The translations under genes were made by a program, and so were the position numbers. DNA of 64,000 nucleotides, taken from the NCBI GenBank assembly GCA_007644065.1, contig VJWN01000017.1, positions 558,001 to 622,000 on the forward strand. Direction: 5' to 3'. Below are positions 9,649-19,322 of the stretch, one piece after another. Source of the stretch: Margaritispora aquatica (lineage: Eukaryota; Ascomycota; Leotiomycetes; Helotiales; Discinellaceae). Below the pieces are notes generated by a model, which saw only the letters and a program-made list of their open reading frames with translations, was not told the DNA's origin and did not search any database. Each line of letters begins with the position of its first letter. Position 1 is the stretch's first letter.

Positions 9649-10629
9649 TCAAATTCCTGCTGCACTCCTTGCCTCGACTGCCGCCATCACATCTTTTGTG
9701 ATTGCCTCGAATATAGGACATAGAGAACAACTCTTGTATTTTTCAACAAGCAGTCCAGGCTCTTTGGTATCCATAGACGGGTTGGTATCAATAGTATTTT
9801 GGGTGCCCATATCTTGCCCATTGACTTGTGTGCCCACGGGATACACTGGTCTCCGTCCTGTCTCGACCAGCATCACGAACTGAGGATCAATTGGCACACT
9901 TGCCAGAAATTTGACATTGAAGTCTTGTGCCATAACTTTGCCACCACCAGAGCTGAACACATTTGTGCACTCTGAGCAATTTGGGCAAACAAAACCACTC
10001 ATGTTCTCAACTACTCCAATGACATTAATGCCAGTCTTTGTGCAGAAGTTCAACTCCTTTCTCACATCAGCCGTAGCTACTGCTTGTGGAGTTGTAACTA
10101 CAACTGCACCGGAAACTTGTCCAGGAAACGCGTTCTTCATCAATGTTTCTGCCAGTGATATGTGTTCGTCAGATGTCCCAGGTGGAGTGTCGATCAAAAG
10201 ATAATCCAACTCTCCCCAAAGCACATCCGTCAAAAATTGACGCACCATGGCAGTCTTCTTCGGTCCACGCCAGACAACTGCGTCTCCTCGCTGGCGGAGC
10301 AGGAAGCCCAAACTCATGCAAGAGAGCGATCCAATTCCAGCAGCGGGGTTGGCGGCATGTACAGGTACCGGTACCCATCCTCCGGGTGCTTGTGTCACTT
10401 TTGCAGATTCAATTCCGAATAAACGTGGTATTGAGGGCCCAGTGAGATCTATATCCAGTATCCCAACCGAGTGACCAGCAAGAGAAAGCGATAGGGCGAG
10501 TTGAGTTGTGATCGAGGACTTCCCCACGCCACCCTTGCCTGAAAGGACCTTGAAACATTAGCTGTAACCTTAGAGTCGAGAATGGTAGTCGCCTACTAGC
10601 ACGATATGTTTGACCTTGTCGAGAGACAT
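9649..10629 (-). CDS. CFD1: Cytosolic Fe-S cluster assembly factor Cfd1/Nubp2
   Basis: P-loop NTPase of the Mrp/Nbp35 family that forms the cytosolic scaffold with Nbp35 for Fe-S cluster assembly. Two exons, complement(9649..10548, 10597..10629), with a 48-nt intron and 310 aa. The short first exon [11 protein letters not shown] joins the deviant Walker A motif [10 protein letters not shown] in exon 2. [14 protein letters not shown] (switch I region), [10 protein letters not shown] and the CPNCSEC motif (the C-x2-C that binds the bridging cluster) are all present. It has no N-terminal four-Cys ferredoxin-like region, which separates it from Nbp35. The C-terminus contains an insertion rich in Thr, Asn and Asp ([20 protein letters not shown]). 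It is an essential conserved gene sitting inside the 2EXR array. Confidence 0.93.
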
Positions 10630-10926
10630 AGTGATGTGTCGTAGCTGGTACGACTGTTTGGAATGCTTATCGTAGAATCATCTCTGGAATGTAAGAACTC
10701 GAAAAAATCATGGTGGTGGTGGTGGTGGTGGATTAGCAATCGAAAAAGCAACAAACTCCGGTTGTCACGCCTGGAACTCTGACGCGCTCCGTAACAGCAC
10801 CTACGCAGGGGACTTTTTACCGGTGCCTGGAAATGTCACATCATCATTGGCACTGCAACATCAATCACTGATATGCTACAACTATCTTGAAGCATTTTTG
10901 CAACATGATAAACCTTTCCTATTTCT
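10630..10926. other. Divergent promoter between CFD1 and the 855-aa gene
   Basis: Contains a (TGG)7 microsatellite at 10711-10731. It would serve both CFD1 (- strand) and the 855-aa gene (+ strand). Confidence 0.55.
10711..10731 (+). repeat. (TGG)7 microsatellite
   Basis: Seven perfect TGG triplets in the CFD1 upstream region. Confidence 0.95.
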
Positions 10927-13494
10927 ATGGAAATGGACGACCCTTGGGGCTCTCCGTGGGCAGAAGAAGAAGCACAAATACACCATGATATCAAACAAAA
11001 CAAACCCATCCAGGATCCGAGGCCGACAACTCCGGTTCGAATAACACCATTGGCATTGCAAGACAAGGCACCTTCACCATGGGATGATTTGAGCGATGAA
11101 GGGTTTGGAGACTGGGCGGAAACTTCTGGTGAAAACGAAGTATCATTGGGAATCGATGGAGCTGGAGTTGTGTGGGGAAAGCAGGAGGAGGATGGCATCA
11201 AAGTGTCTACTCAATTAAAAGAGAATCTATCCTCAACTCTGTCTTGGGACAATACGCCAGCTTCTCAAACTCAAAGCTTTTCCACACGATCGCCGACTCT
11301 GACGCCAAAGCTCGTAAATATCCCACGACAGCCTTCACCAGATCCATGGGCGACTCCATTCGAGAATGATAACAGTAGCACAGTGCCTGGAAGTGGTGAT
11401 GGAGAGTACAGTGTCGATGAAGGTTCTGCTGCTACATACAGTGCAGAAGAAGTTAGAGAGGGTACACAACAAACACAGGGATTGGCTGAAGATGTGTTAT
11501 CGAGAACCTCCACGACGCCGACAGAAATACCCTTGAAGTTGGAAGAAAAGTGTGACCACAACAGTTCCAAGCAAGAAACATCAGGGCCTGCTTTAGTCGT
11601 AGCAAAATTACGAAGCTTGCAAGAGGCTCCCGATACCGACGTTGTTTCTTCAAGGCCTTCGTCGTCCCCATCGGAGCATAGTGTTCACGAGGAAAGCTAC
11701 CATGAATCACCAAGGACATCTTTAGACGAGGAGCCAAAGAGACCATATGTTACCAGAAAGGTGTCGGCAAAGATTCAAGGATTAGTACAACATTTTGACA
11801 GTCTTGGTCAACCTGTCGAAAACTCCGAAGAAATGCGTGTTAAGCCTGATGATAAATCACTAGCGGTAAAATCTTTAGCAGTGGAGACTGTAAAATCTCT
11901 CAAGCCAGAAAATAGCGCGGAGCCTGATGATGATATAGATGATTTTGGGGAATTTGAGGAAGGTGATTCTGAGGATGAGGAGTCTAAAGAAGTGCAGGTT
12001 GTGAATAGTCCCGAAAAAGATGCTTTGCCAGCGAAAAACAGCCTTGTGAAAAGGATTACGAAGGAAAACTTGGGTCCCGTTTCCTTTGAAGTGAATCCTG
12101 AGGCATTGAATGGCCTGTTTTCGAACGATGAATTCAGGGCTTCAACAGAAAGAGTGTTTATCCCAGAAAGAGTGTTTATCCCAGATAGAGATTTAGATAA
12201 CACTCTGGCGTCAACAGAACAACGCAAAACCTGGTATCGAATCTCAAGATACGGCACTATGAGAAAACACGACGCTGGCGATGATGAGAACTATATCAGG
12301 GTTAGCTGGGCACATTCAAATATTCGTGAAGATACTTTGAAGATTGTAGCGAGGTGGATGGAGGAGGACCGAATTAGTGGGCGGGTTGTGCTTGGAGGTG
12401 CCAGCAAAGGCAGCTCGGTCTTCGGCTGGAATGATATGAAGGCTAAACCAGAACCTATTGCTCAGGCTTTCGCAACTAGCCGAAGCAAAAAGCCAGAACC
12501 AAGTATTCCCGTATCTCTGCCAGAGGTACCAAGAGAATGGCCCAAAGGACTAGCCCGGAGCAAGTCGTCCTCAAAAAGTCGCTCACCCTCTAGTACTCGT
12601 CGACGTCGCAGCTCAGTCAAGTCTTCGTCAATATCTGGGGATGTGCCTACACCAGAAAAGCCTACAGCTAACTTTGGGTGGAATTCCACAACATCGACGG
12701 AGGGCATATCAAAAATTACTCCACAGACTACACCTGCCGCTAAGCTAGAACTATTGACACATCAATCGAAGGTGTCTCATAAATCGACGTCTTCACTCTC
12801 ATCAGTCTCCACAACAAGAACTCGCAAAGAGCTGCCAATGGTGGTAATACCAGCTGCGGCATCCTCCCTTGGCAAACCTCCTATTGTCGCCTCGCCCAAT
12901 CCTGTCGTTGCTCAACTTAAGAGTGAAGAGCAGGATGATGATGAATGGGGTGAGATGGTTGATTCTCCAGTGATTGCTCTTGCTCCAAAGACGCCAATTA
13001 CATCTCACTCACCAGATTGGGAGGAAACCTCAAACTCTGGCAGACCAGAGCCAGCACCTGTAGATGTGCCGCATTCAACAATCCTAACATCCCAGCCCAC
13101 TGCAAGCCTAGAAAGTCTGAATGCGCAAACAACCCTACCAATCTTTCTTCCACGAGCCATTGACTCTAAAGTTGTGATGACACCGATCAGTCCATCCCAA
13201 AATTCAGTGGCTACTGCTTTCACACCACATTCCACCACAAGCAGCGATCCCTGGGCGGCAGCAGATTTTTCATTCTTCGAAGCTCCCGTTCCCACAGCGA
13301 AACCTGCTCAGGTCACTGTGACGCAAATCAGCTCAACCAAGCCACATCCTTCCAAAACAGTGAAGTTCAGTGACATTATCCCTTCAAGTCCTGTGAGAAG
13401 CACATGGAAATCCAAAGAAGAAGCTGAGCAGGAAGCGATTGTAAAAAATGTGATAAAAGGGCTGCCAGACTTGTCATATATGTTGAGAAGATAG
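10927..13494 (+). CDS. Large low-complexity protein with DFGEF-type motif, possible trafficking accessory protein
   Basis: Single exon, 855 aa, start MEMDDPWGSPWAEEE. Most of the chain is Ser/Thr/Pro/Glu-rich and probably disordered. Short acidic-aromatic motifs recur: DDPWGSPW, GFGDWAE, PDPWATPFE, DDFGEFEEG (nt 11938-11964), DDEWGEM, SDPWAAADFSFFE. The DFGxFxx form resembles peptides of aftiphilin-like proteins that bind the AP-1 gamma-ear, and DPW/DPF-type motifs bind AP-2 appendages (established for animal and yeast adaptors). A more ordered block at residues 430-490 (RKTWYRISRYGTMRKH to VARWMEEDRI) and the conserved C-terminus (VKFSDIIPSSPVRSTW, IVKNVIKGLPDLSYML) are probably the family core. 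The direct repeat PERVFIP...ERVFIPDRD near residue 410 is a small in-frame duplication. The trafficking role is an inference; I do not recognise the family. Confidence 0.85.
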   Translation: MEMDDPWGSPWAEEEAQIHHDIKQNKPIQDPRPTTPVRITPLALQDKAPSPWDDLSDEGFGDWAETSGENEVSLGIDGAGVVWGKQEEDGIKVSTQLKENLSSTLSWDNTPASQTQSFSTRSPTLTPKLVNIPRQPSPDPWATPFENDNSSTVPGSGDGEYSVDEGSAATYSAEEVREGTQQTQGLAEDVLSRTSTTPTEIPLKLEEKCDHNSSKQETSGPALVVAKLRSLQEAPDTDVVSSRPSSSPSEHSVHEESYHESPRTSLDEEPKRPYVTRKVSAKIQGLVQHFDSLGQPVENSEEMRVKPDDKSLAVKSLAVETVKSLKPENSAEPDDDIDDFGEFEEGDSEDEESKEVQVVNSPEKDALPAKNSLVKRITKENLGPVSFEVNPEALNGLFSNDEFRASTERVFIPERVFIPDRDLDNTLASTEQRKTWYRISRYGTMRKHDAGDDENYIRVSWAHSNIREDTLKIVARWMEEDRISGRVVLGGASKGSSVFGWNDMKAKPEPIAQAFATSRSKKPEPSIPVSLPEVPREWPKGLARSKSSSKSRSPSSTRRRRSSVKSSSISGDVPTPEKPTANFGWNSTTSTEGISKITPQTTPAAKLELLTHQSKVSHKSTSSLSSVSTTRTRKELPMVVIPAAASSLGKPPIVASPNPVVAQLKSEEQDDDEWGEMVDSPVIALAPKTPITSHSPDWEETSNSGRPEPAPVDVPHSTILTSQPTASLESLNAQTTLPIFLPRAIDSKVVMTPISPSQNSVATAFTPHSTTSSDPWAAADFSFFEAPVPTAKPAQVTVTQISSTKPHPSKTVKFSDIIPSSPVRSTWKSKEEAEQEAIVKNVIKGLPDLSYMLRR

Positions 13495-13745
13495 TCATTC
13501 TCATGGTCAGAACTATGACCTGCTGTATTTGTTATGGGTACTCAGGTTATCGATGCATTTAGCGACGGAGTATCATTTGAAAGCAAGGAATGCGTTTGTA
13601 TATTACTCACGGGCAGGTTTATTGGATGGAGTTATCGTTTTTGTATTATCGAATATTGCACGTTTAGTGGAAAGAAAGCTATAGAACAAGTGCTCTTCCT
13701 CCTCTGACTTTTGTGATACTTGCTGCGATTCAAGGGCTAATCCTT

Positions 13746-14648
13746 CTACTTTGATTCCTCGGTTTGCTTCGTTCGCAAGTGGAACTCGGCAGCAATATAG
13801 CCAGTATCATTATGCCGCCTCCTAATCTCCAAAACCACATCTCCACCCCCCACCTCCAACGCATGCAAAATCCCGTCATAAACATCCCTATACCGTCCCC
13901 GCCTATCAAAATCAATCGAAACGTACACAAAAACCTTCACCCCCTTCCTCAGCAACGGGACCAGCGGCGCAAAATCGCTCGTTGGATCCCTAAACCAGTC
14001 CCCCGCATTCCCATGTCCCAAATCCAAATACAGCATCTCCAACTTTGGGCATTCGTGCAGCGCGACGAGCATCGCTCTGTACGACGGCCCGTCGATCCTT
14101 GTCCACCGCTCCGCGTCTGAGCTGCTCGTTGCCATTTGGCGCAGCGACATGAGTAGTAGTGAGTTTGGTAGTGGCCAGACTTTTGGCCTGAAGCCTGTAT
14201 GGTGGTAGCATCGCGAGCCGGTGAGCGCGCATGAGATGTACAGCACGACGTGAACGAGATTCTGAGCAATGAAGCCGTTTTCCGGAGCCGCGAACACGGC
14301 TGTGAACTGCGGAATGAGCTCGTCGGTGCGATGGTTGTTGACATTGCCGTAGAAGGCCATTTGGAAGGCGGGGAAGGAGAGGTAGGGCCGGGTTTCATGC
14401 CAGAGCTGTCGTGAGGTGGCGCGAAGGGAACAGAGGTTGTGTTGGACCATGTGGGAGCGTAGACTATAGTGCTCCCATTCCGGGTGGCGGGTTTGGCGAA
14501 GCAAGTTGGTGGGAGAGAGGGGTAGAGTCGAGGTTCCCCCTGGAAGGGTCGAGTAGCCGGTGGAGAGGTAGTGGTAGATCATTTGTCTTAGTTCTAGAGG
14601 GAGGGTGAGGAGATTGAGTGGTGGTGAGGCCGTGTTTGTGGCTGCCAT
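13746..14648 (-). CDS. 2EXR/F-box-like protein, paralog 5 (long subfamily)
   Basis: Single exon, 300 aa, start MAATNTASPPLNLL directly before the motif LTLPLELRQMIYHYL (residues about 14-28). The second motif is LRATSRQLWHETRPYLSFP. The central part has CALTGSRCYHH, the family C-x6-C-x-H element; then LGHGNAGDWFRDP (variant of HGDLxEWFxxP), PLLRKGVKVFV and a terminal GGGDVVLEI. It starts the right-hand block of seven long paralogs after the permease/CFD1 interruption. Function unknown; the Cys/His element could bind metal (inference). Confidence 0.83.
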   Translation of the reverse strand: MAATNTASPPLNLLTLPLELRQMIYHYLSTGYSTLPGGTSTLPLSPTNLLRQTRHPEWEHYSLRSHMVQHNLCSLRATSRQLWHETRPYLSFPAFQMAFYGNVNNHRTDELIPQFTAVFAAPENGFIAQNLVHVVLYISCALTGSRCYHHTGFRPKVWPLPNSLLLMSLRQMATSSSDAERWTRIDGPSYRAMLVALHECPKLEMLYLDLGHGNAGDWFRDPTSDFAPLVPLLRKGVKVFVYVSIDFDRRGRYRDVYDGILHALEVGGGDVVLEIRRRHNDTGYIAAEFHLRTKQTEESK

Positions 14649-15286
14649 GGCTGTAAGCAGAGTAGTGAATATTACAAGTAAAGTTTGAGGATGAAAGGTT
14701 GGAGTGTTGTTGTTTTTGGCACGAGTATGCTTCTCTATATAGGTCGCCCATTTTTCGCTTAGGTGGATGGCTTATGCAAGTTTGGGGCTGGGAAATGCAG
14801 GCTCAGGCTCAAGTAGGCAGACTTATCAATTGCTTGAATATCACAGCTTATGCAAGTTACATAATACACAACTCCTCTGATTTGGCTGTTTCTGTCAAAT
14901 GCTTCGCAGAAGAATAGAGTAGCTTTTATCATTCTTCTCTGTTCTCTGTTCTCTGTTCTCTGTTCTCTGTTCTCTGTTCTCTGTTCTCTATAAAGTGTCC
15001 TAAACCTAGTGAGCCCAGTCAGGGGAATTTTTTACGGAAGCTTGTTTGGCTTCTCTCCAATCTCTAGCTTTGCTGACTACTAGACAGATCTGCTGGTTCT
15101 TCTCTCCCTGGTAAATAATTTCTGTGTACTGTTGGTGGAAACAATAAGGAGGTAGTAAACTTTCAATTTTGTTTCGAGAGCCACTGCACTAAGGAGTGGC
15201 CCTGAGCTAGGACGGAGCATGAGTAATTTTGTGATTTACATACAATGAGTGAAGGAAAGGAAAATAAGGGGTATCAATTTATCAAC
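14649..15286. other. Spacer between paralogs 5 and 6
   Basis: No gene seen. Contains the 7-bp tandem repeat at 14935-14990 and presumably the promoter of paralog 5 on the left and the 3' end of paralog 6 on the right. Confidence 0.6.
14935..14990 (+). repeat. Eight-copy TTCTCTG tandem repeat
   Basis: Seven perfect TTCTCTG units (14935-14983) followed by TTCTCTA (14984-14990). Confidence 0.95.
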
Positions 15287-16222
15287 CTACGCCGGCGAAG
15301 TTACAGCTACAACTCCAGGAACTCCTTGCTCTGCTCGCAACACAAGCTTCATCCCATACTTCTCTCTATCGAACTTCTCCAGCACAAGTTCGCCGCCACC
15401 TTTCTCCAAACACTCAACTGTTTTGGAGTAAACGTCGTGTTTGGTGCCCTTGATGTCCAAATCATAATCTACCGCGATGGTCACCAGAACTCCTTTCTTG
15501 ACCCATGGTAGGAGTGTCTTGAACTCCTCCACCGGATCAACAAACCACTCCATCAAGTCTCCATGGTTCACAGAGACATGGAACCACTCCAACTTCTTGA
15601 AACCTTCCATATCCAGCATGCCCTTAGCCCAAGCTTCTTTATGCACCGGCGCAGGTGCAACGAGCGTCGAAATTGTCCGATCGAAAGCGTGCATCAACTT
15701 CGGATACTTCGGCCTCTTATCCCCAAACATCTTATCATTCTTCGTCTTATGCCTACAGCCCCATATGCCCTTCAAGCACTTGTTATACAACGCCACGGCG
15801 ACCGTGTAATCCGGCGCGAAGCTATCCTGCAAGCAATCGGCAATGGCCTCGGAGAGCATGGGCTTAACGGCATAATCAACGACAATACACAAACCCAGAC
15901 GAGGATATGTGACGAAGTCGGCAATCTCCCGCGACATCTGCTTATTGCACCGTCGGATGGTGCATAGGATATATTCCAATGTCTTCTTGTTCTCGATCCA
16001 CTCCTCCAGCTGCTCAGCCGAACAGTACGGCCCGAGCACGCCTTCGGGCATCGTTTGCTCCTCGTGCACATAGCGCGGGCCCGTGAGCGGCTGTAGCTCT
16101 TTGGCGAGGAGTGAGTAGATCATCAGCCTGATCTCGAGTGGGAGGCCCAAGAACTCGATTTTGGGCTTTAATGTGGGCTGCGTTTCAGTCGTAGTTGGGA
16201 TCGACATGACTGCTGTCTCCAT
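15287..16222 (-). CDS. 2EXR/F-box-like protein, paralog 6 (long subfamily)
   Basis: Single exon, 311 aa. The start METAVMSIPTTTE was preferred to an in-frame ATG 57 bases upstream because other paralogs have short leaders. Motifs in order: FLGLPLEIRLMIYSLL; IRRCNKQMSREIADFVTYP; CLKGIWGCRH (C-x6-C-R-H); VNHGDLMEWFVDP; LPWVKKGVLVTI; CLEKGGGELVLEKF. It has an extra segment after the first motif (GPRYVHEEQTMPEG). Function unknown. Confidence 0.83.
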   Translation of the reverse strand: METAVMSIPTTTETQPTLKPKIEFLGLPLEIRLMIYSLLAKELQPLTGPRYVHEEQTMPEGVLGPYCSAEQLEEWIENKKTLEYILCTIRRCNKQMSREIADFVTYPRLGLCIVVDYAVKPMLSEAIADCLQDSFAPDYTVAVALYNKCLKGIWGCRHKTKNDKMFGDKRPKYPKLMHAFDRTISTLVAPAPVHKEAWAKGMLDMEGFKKLEWFHVSVNHGDLMEWFVDPVEEFKTLLPWVKKGVLVTIAVDYDLDIKGTKHDVYSKTVECLEKGGGELVLEKFDREKYGMKLVLRAEQGVPGVVAVTSPA

Positions 16223-17538
16223 CTTGGAGGTCGATTCGCGTGGTGGCTTTGAAATGTAGATGTTGCGTGGTCGTTGCACAAAATAGGTGGTGGTTGAGAT
16301 ATATCATGAGGTGCGGGGTCCTGACAACCCTTTATCTACGCCCGAAAACATGGCAAAAAGCAATATATCGGAGCCTCACCGAGTTCAGACCCCAGAGAGA
16401 GAGCCTTGCCGGCTTTTCTATCCTATGGGATGTGTGATGGGGAAAGTCTTGCATGAGCTGAGCTCAGCCTCACCCCCACCTAGTCAGTTATGCGCTGTTG
16501 GACACACCAGGGCCTCCCCAAGTTCCAGATAAGGAAAAGTGTTCCAAGGAAGTGTTGCAAAATTGACGAGGCTCTGCTGATTCGTATTGGGGATTGGGCT
16601 TTGTGGGAGGATGGTGAAATGTTACCATGTGCTTGTGTTGGTGGGACAGACTTGGCAAAGTCTGTTACGCTCCGAGGCATTTGCCGAGTCTGGTGCTGAG
16701 ATATTTTCTTTGGCTGCAGACCATTTGCTGCCACTTTTGGTGAGCTGCATACGTTTTAGCCTTCATTAGTCACCTTTTGTTGTCGTTTAGATCTTTTTGT
16801 TTCGTCAATTCTCAAAGCTTTGCAGCCAGTGAGGAGAGAAAGAGCAATAACCTTGCAGCGCAGCGCAGCGCAGCGAGCGTGGCAGTGGGAGGTCTCTTTC
16901 TACTACGGTTCGAATTCTTCAGAAATAACTATCTGCTTTATAAGTTCAAGAGGCTAGGTTCATTACCCAAAGGTTAACTAAGAAATGACTTTCTCCTGCT
17001 GTGGTTTCAGTCTAAGTGTTGCTAGCTTCTAGCATAAAGCAAAGTTGATATACGATCTATATACCATTACGTTCTTTTAAATACAATGAATACATGTATC
17101 AGAAGCAATATATAAGAAAAAATGATCCTCAAAGCTCTACCTTCTTCAATTACTAGAAACAACCTAGATATTGTGAAGTCTACTATCGATTTCTTGATAT
17201 TTAGAGTATAAGACCTCAATACTCTAACTTAATATTATGGAATATGTCTACAGATTAGTGTTGGCAAACATATGTGGCCTATAGAATTGCATTCAGTCTC
17301 AAGTAGACAAGTTTAAAATACCAAAAAATGGTGACACAAGACTTTACGAGGTACGAATCTGCCTGTGCTCATCGGGATCCAGACCTGGCGATGGCCACAC
17401 GAAACATAAATCCTGCGGGCTGTTCCCCGTATTTGTCCTAACAAAAGCACTTGTTCGTCCATTTGTTCCAAGACCAAGGCTTGAGTTTCCTTGACAAATC
17501 CAACACAAAACATAAGATATTTCTCCAAATCCCTCAAA
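16223..17538. other. Divergent intergenic region between paralogs 6 and 7
   Basis: No gene recognised. Holds both promoters, a CAGCG microsatellite at 16856-16875 and an AT-rich stretch near 17040-17250. A GGTTCGAATTC B-box-like string at about 16907 has no tRNA around it. Confidence 0.6.
16856..16875 (+). repeat. (CAGCG)4 microsatellite
   Basis: Four perfect CAGCG units, followed by a partial AGCG. Confidence 0.9.
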
Positions 17539-18336
17539 ATGGAGCAGTCAACATTGCAAACATCATCATCTCCGCAACCAACTCTGCTTACTCTCCCCTT
17601 AAAAGTTCGCCACAAAATATACACCCTCTTAGCTCACCAACCTCCCAATACACATGCTCTCCTTGCCAGTCCCAACAACGACCCACAACCACCCACGATT
17701 CCATTCCCCGTCCTCGCAAGCGAGGCGTGGTGGGGATACGATTACGCTACATACCGCCCCACACTCCTCGGTCCGGTACGTGCTACTTGTCGTCAACTAC
17801 TACGAGAAACAGTGCCATTCATCTCATTTCATCCAATTCGGCTGCAGTTCAATGCCGAGCCGAAAGTTGGGAGTGAAATGGCCCATGTGATTACTCGAGA
17901 ACAGGACACTGTGTGTTGTAGCGATGTCGTTGCTGTGTTACTCATGTACAGCTGTTGTCCCAAGACATTTTATCCTTGCCCACATTCTCCTGAAGAGCCA
18001 TTAGAAGAGACATATTCAATTGATACGGCGTCTTTTCATGCTGCTCTCGCTGCTTGTGTGGGACAGTTCCCACTTTTGAGATCTATCGCCATCGCTACGG
18101 ATCATGGGGATTTGTCTGAGATGTTCCAGAATCCTACTGAGTCGTTGAAGGTGTTGAAGCCTCTCTTGGAACGCACGATGCAGGTTACTTTACACGCGTC
18201 TTCGCCTTCTCAGAAGTGGGGGAAGAAGTACAAGCCTTGTGAGAAGATAGAGAGTGCTTTGGAGGAAGGGGGAGGCGAGATTTTGTTGTTGTTGAAACCT
18301 TGTGAGCTTAAATGGGGGACACTTTACTTGCGATGA
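17539..18336 (+). CDS. 2EXR/F-box-like protein, paralog 7 (long subfamily)
   Basis: Single exon, 265 aa, start MEQSTLQTSSSPQPTLL. Motifs in order: LLTLPLKVRHKIYTLLAHQ (the usual E of EIR/ELR is K here); VRATCRQLLRETVPFISFH; CCPKTFYPCPH (Cys/His element); TDHGDLSEMFQNP; LKPLLERTMQVTL; ALEEGGGEILLLL. Its 3' end is 80 bp from the 3' end of paralog 8 on the opposite strand (tail to tail). Function unknown. Confidence 0.83.
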   Translation: MEQSTLQTSSSPQPTLLTLPLKVRHKIYTLLAHQPPNTHALLASPNNDPQPPTIPFPVLASEAWWGYDYATYRPTLLGPVRATCRQLLRETVPFISFHPIRLQFNAEPKVGSEMAHVITREQDTVCCSDVVAVLLMYSCCPKTFYPCPHSPEEPLEETYSIDTASFHAALAACVGQFPLLRSIAIATDHGDLSEMFQNPTESLKVLKPLLERTMQVTLHASSPSQKWGKKYKPCEKIESALEEGGGEILLLLKPCELKWGTLYLR

Positions 18337-18416
18337 TTGAGAGTTGAAAGTTATATTGTCTGGAAAGCAGAAATTATTACAAAATTTTCTTAACATCTGA
18401 ATATGAAGCCACTCTT

Positions 18417-19322
18417 CTACAATTCTTCGTCATCTTCGTTTCTGAATTCCAACACCGCGCTCGACCAATAATTACTACTCAACACGAGCTCGCCTCCTCC
18501 ATCACGCAAAGTCTTCCAAAGCGTAACACAAGGCTGATGCATATATCGCACCCCTTCTTCCCGATCTCTGATGCCAATTACCACATTTACTCCCTTGGCA
18601 ATCATTCCCTCCAGCACTGCCAGATCCTCAACCGGGTTTTCAAACCACTCCAACAAATCACCATGACTAAACCAAATGCACAAATGGGTCAACTTAGGAT
18701 ACTTCTCCACGGCAGCTATCGTAGCACGGAACGACTTGCTATGCAAAGGCCGAGGTTTTCTGATTTTGGAGAGCACCTGGTTGAATGCCCGAGGAACACG
18801 GTGGTGTAGGGGTTCCACGGACGTGAGAAGCATGTACCGTGGATTAGGCGTCATGGTATGTCTACAACTCAGGCTTTCAGAGCAACATGTGAAGCATAAA
18901 CACACAGCTGCCACTTCGCCCCTCACTGATCTGCTCTGCGCCTCGGAGATCATATCGACCATAGCGCTCTTCTTTCTGCCACAGCCATGCTCAACTTCAA
19001 AATAAAAGTTCACTGCTGGGAAGGCGATAAATTCTGCTGTTTCGCGAAGAAGCTGGGAGTTGGTCGCTGACAAATCACCCAGGCAAGTTCTGTACTTCGA
19101 GTAGTAGCTGTGCCCCCAGTCGAGCCTCCATGGGAAGACGGTCTTGACGAAAGGATTAAGGGCGATCTTAGGAATGACAGTGGGTGGCCCGCCAAAACGC
19201 AGGTTGTTTGGTGTGGGCGGTGGTTGTGCGAGGAGTTTGTAGATCATGAAACGTATCTCGATTGGAAGTGTCAGAAATGTCACTTTTGATTTTATAATTG
19301 TAGACTTGTTGGTTGACGCCAT
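18417..19322 (-). CDS. 2EXR/F-box-like protein, paralog 8 (long subfamily)
   Basis: Single exon, 301 aa, start MASTNKSTIIKSKVTFL. Motifs in order: FLTLPIEIRFMIYKLLAQ; LSATNSQLLRETAEFIAFP; CFTCCSESLSCRH (Cys/His element with an additional Cys pair); FSHGDLLEWFENP; GMIAKGVNVVIGI; LRDGGGELVLSS. The region before the Cys/His element is basic (GRKKSAM). Convergent with paralog 7. Function unknown. Confidence 0.84.
   Translation of the reverse strand: MASTNKSTIIKSKVTFLTLPIEIRFMIYKLLAQPPPTPNNLRFGGPPTVIPKIALNPFVKTVFPWRLDWGHSYYSKYRTCLGDLSATNSQLLRETAEFIAFPAVNFYFEVEHGCGRKKSAMVDMISEAQSRSVRGEVAAVCLCFTCCSESLSCRHTMTPNPRYMLLTSVEPLHHRVPRAFNQVLSKIRKPRPLHSKSFRATIAAVEKYPKLTHLCIWFSHGDLLEWFENPVEDLAVLEGMIAKGVNVVIGIRDREEGVRYMHQPCVTLWKTLRDGGGELVLSSNYWSSAVLEFRNEDDEEL

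Noticed and set aside
16880..16935. B-box-like GGTTCGAATTC suggesting another tRNA
   Set aside because: No A-box or cloverleaf can be drawn in the preceding 90 bases.
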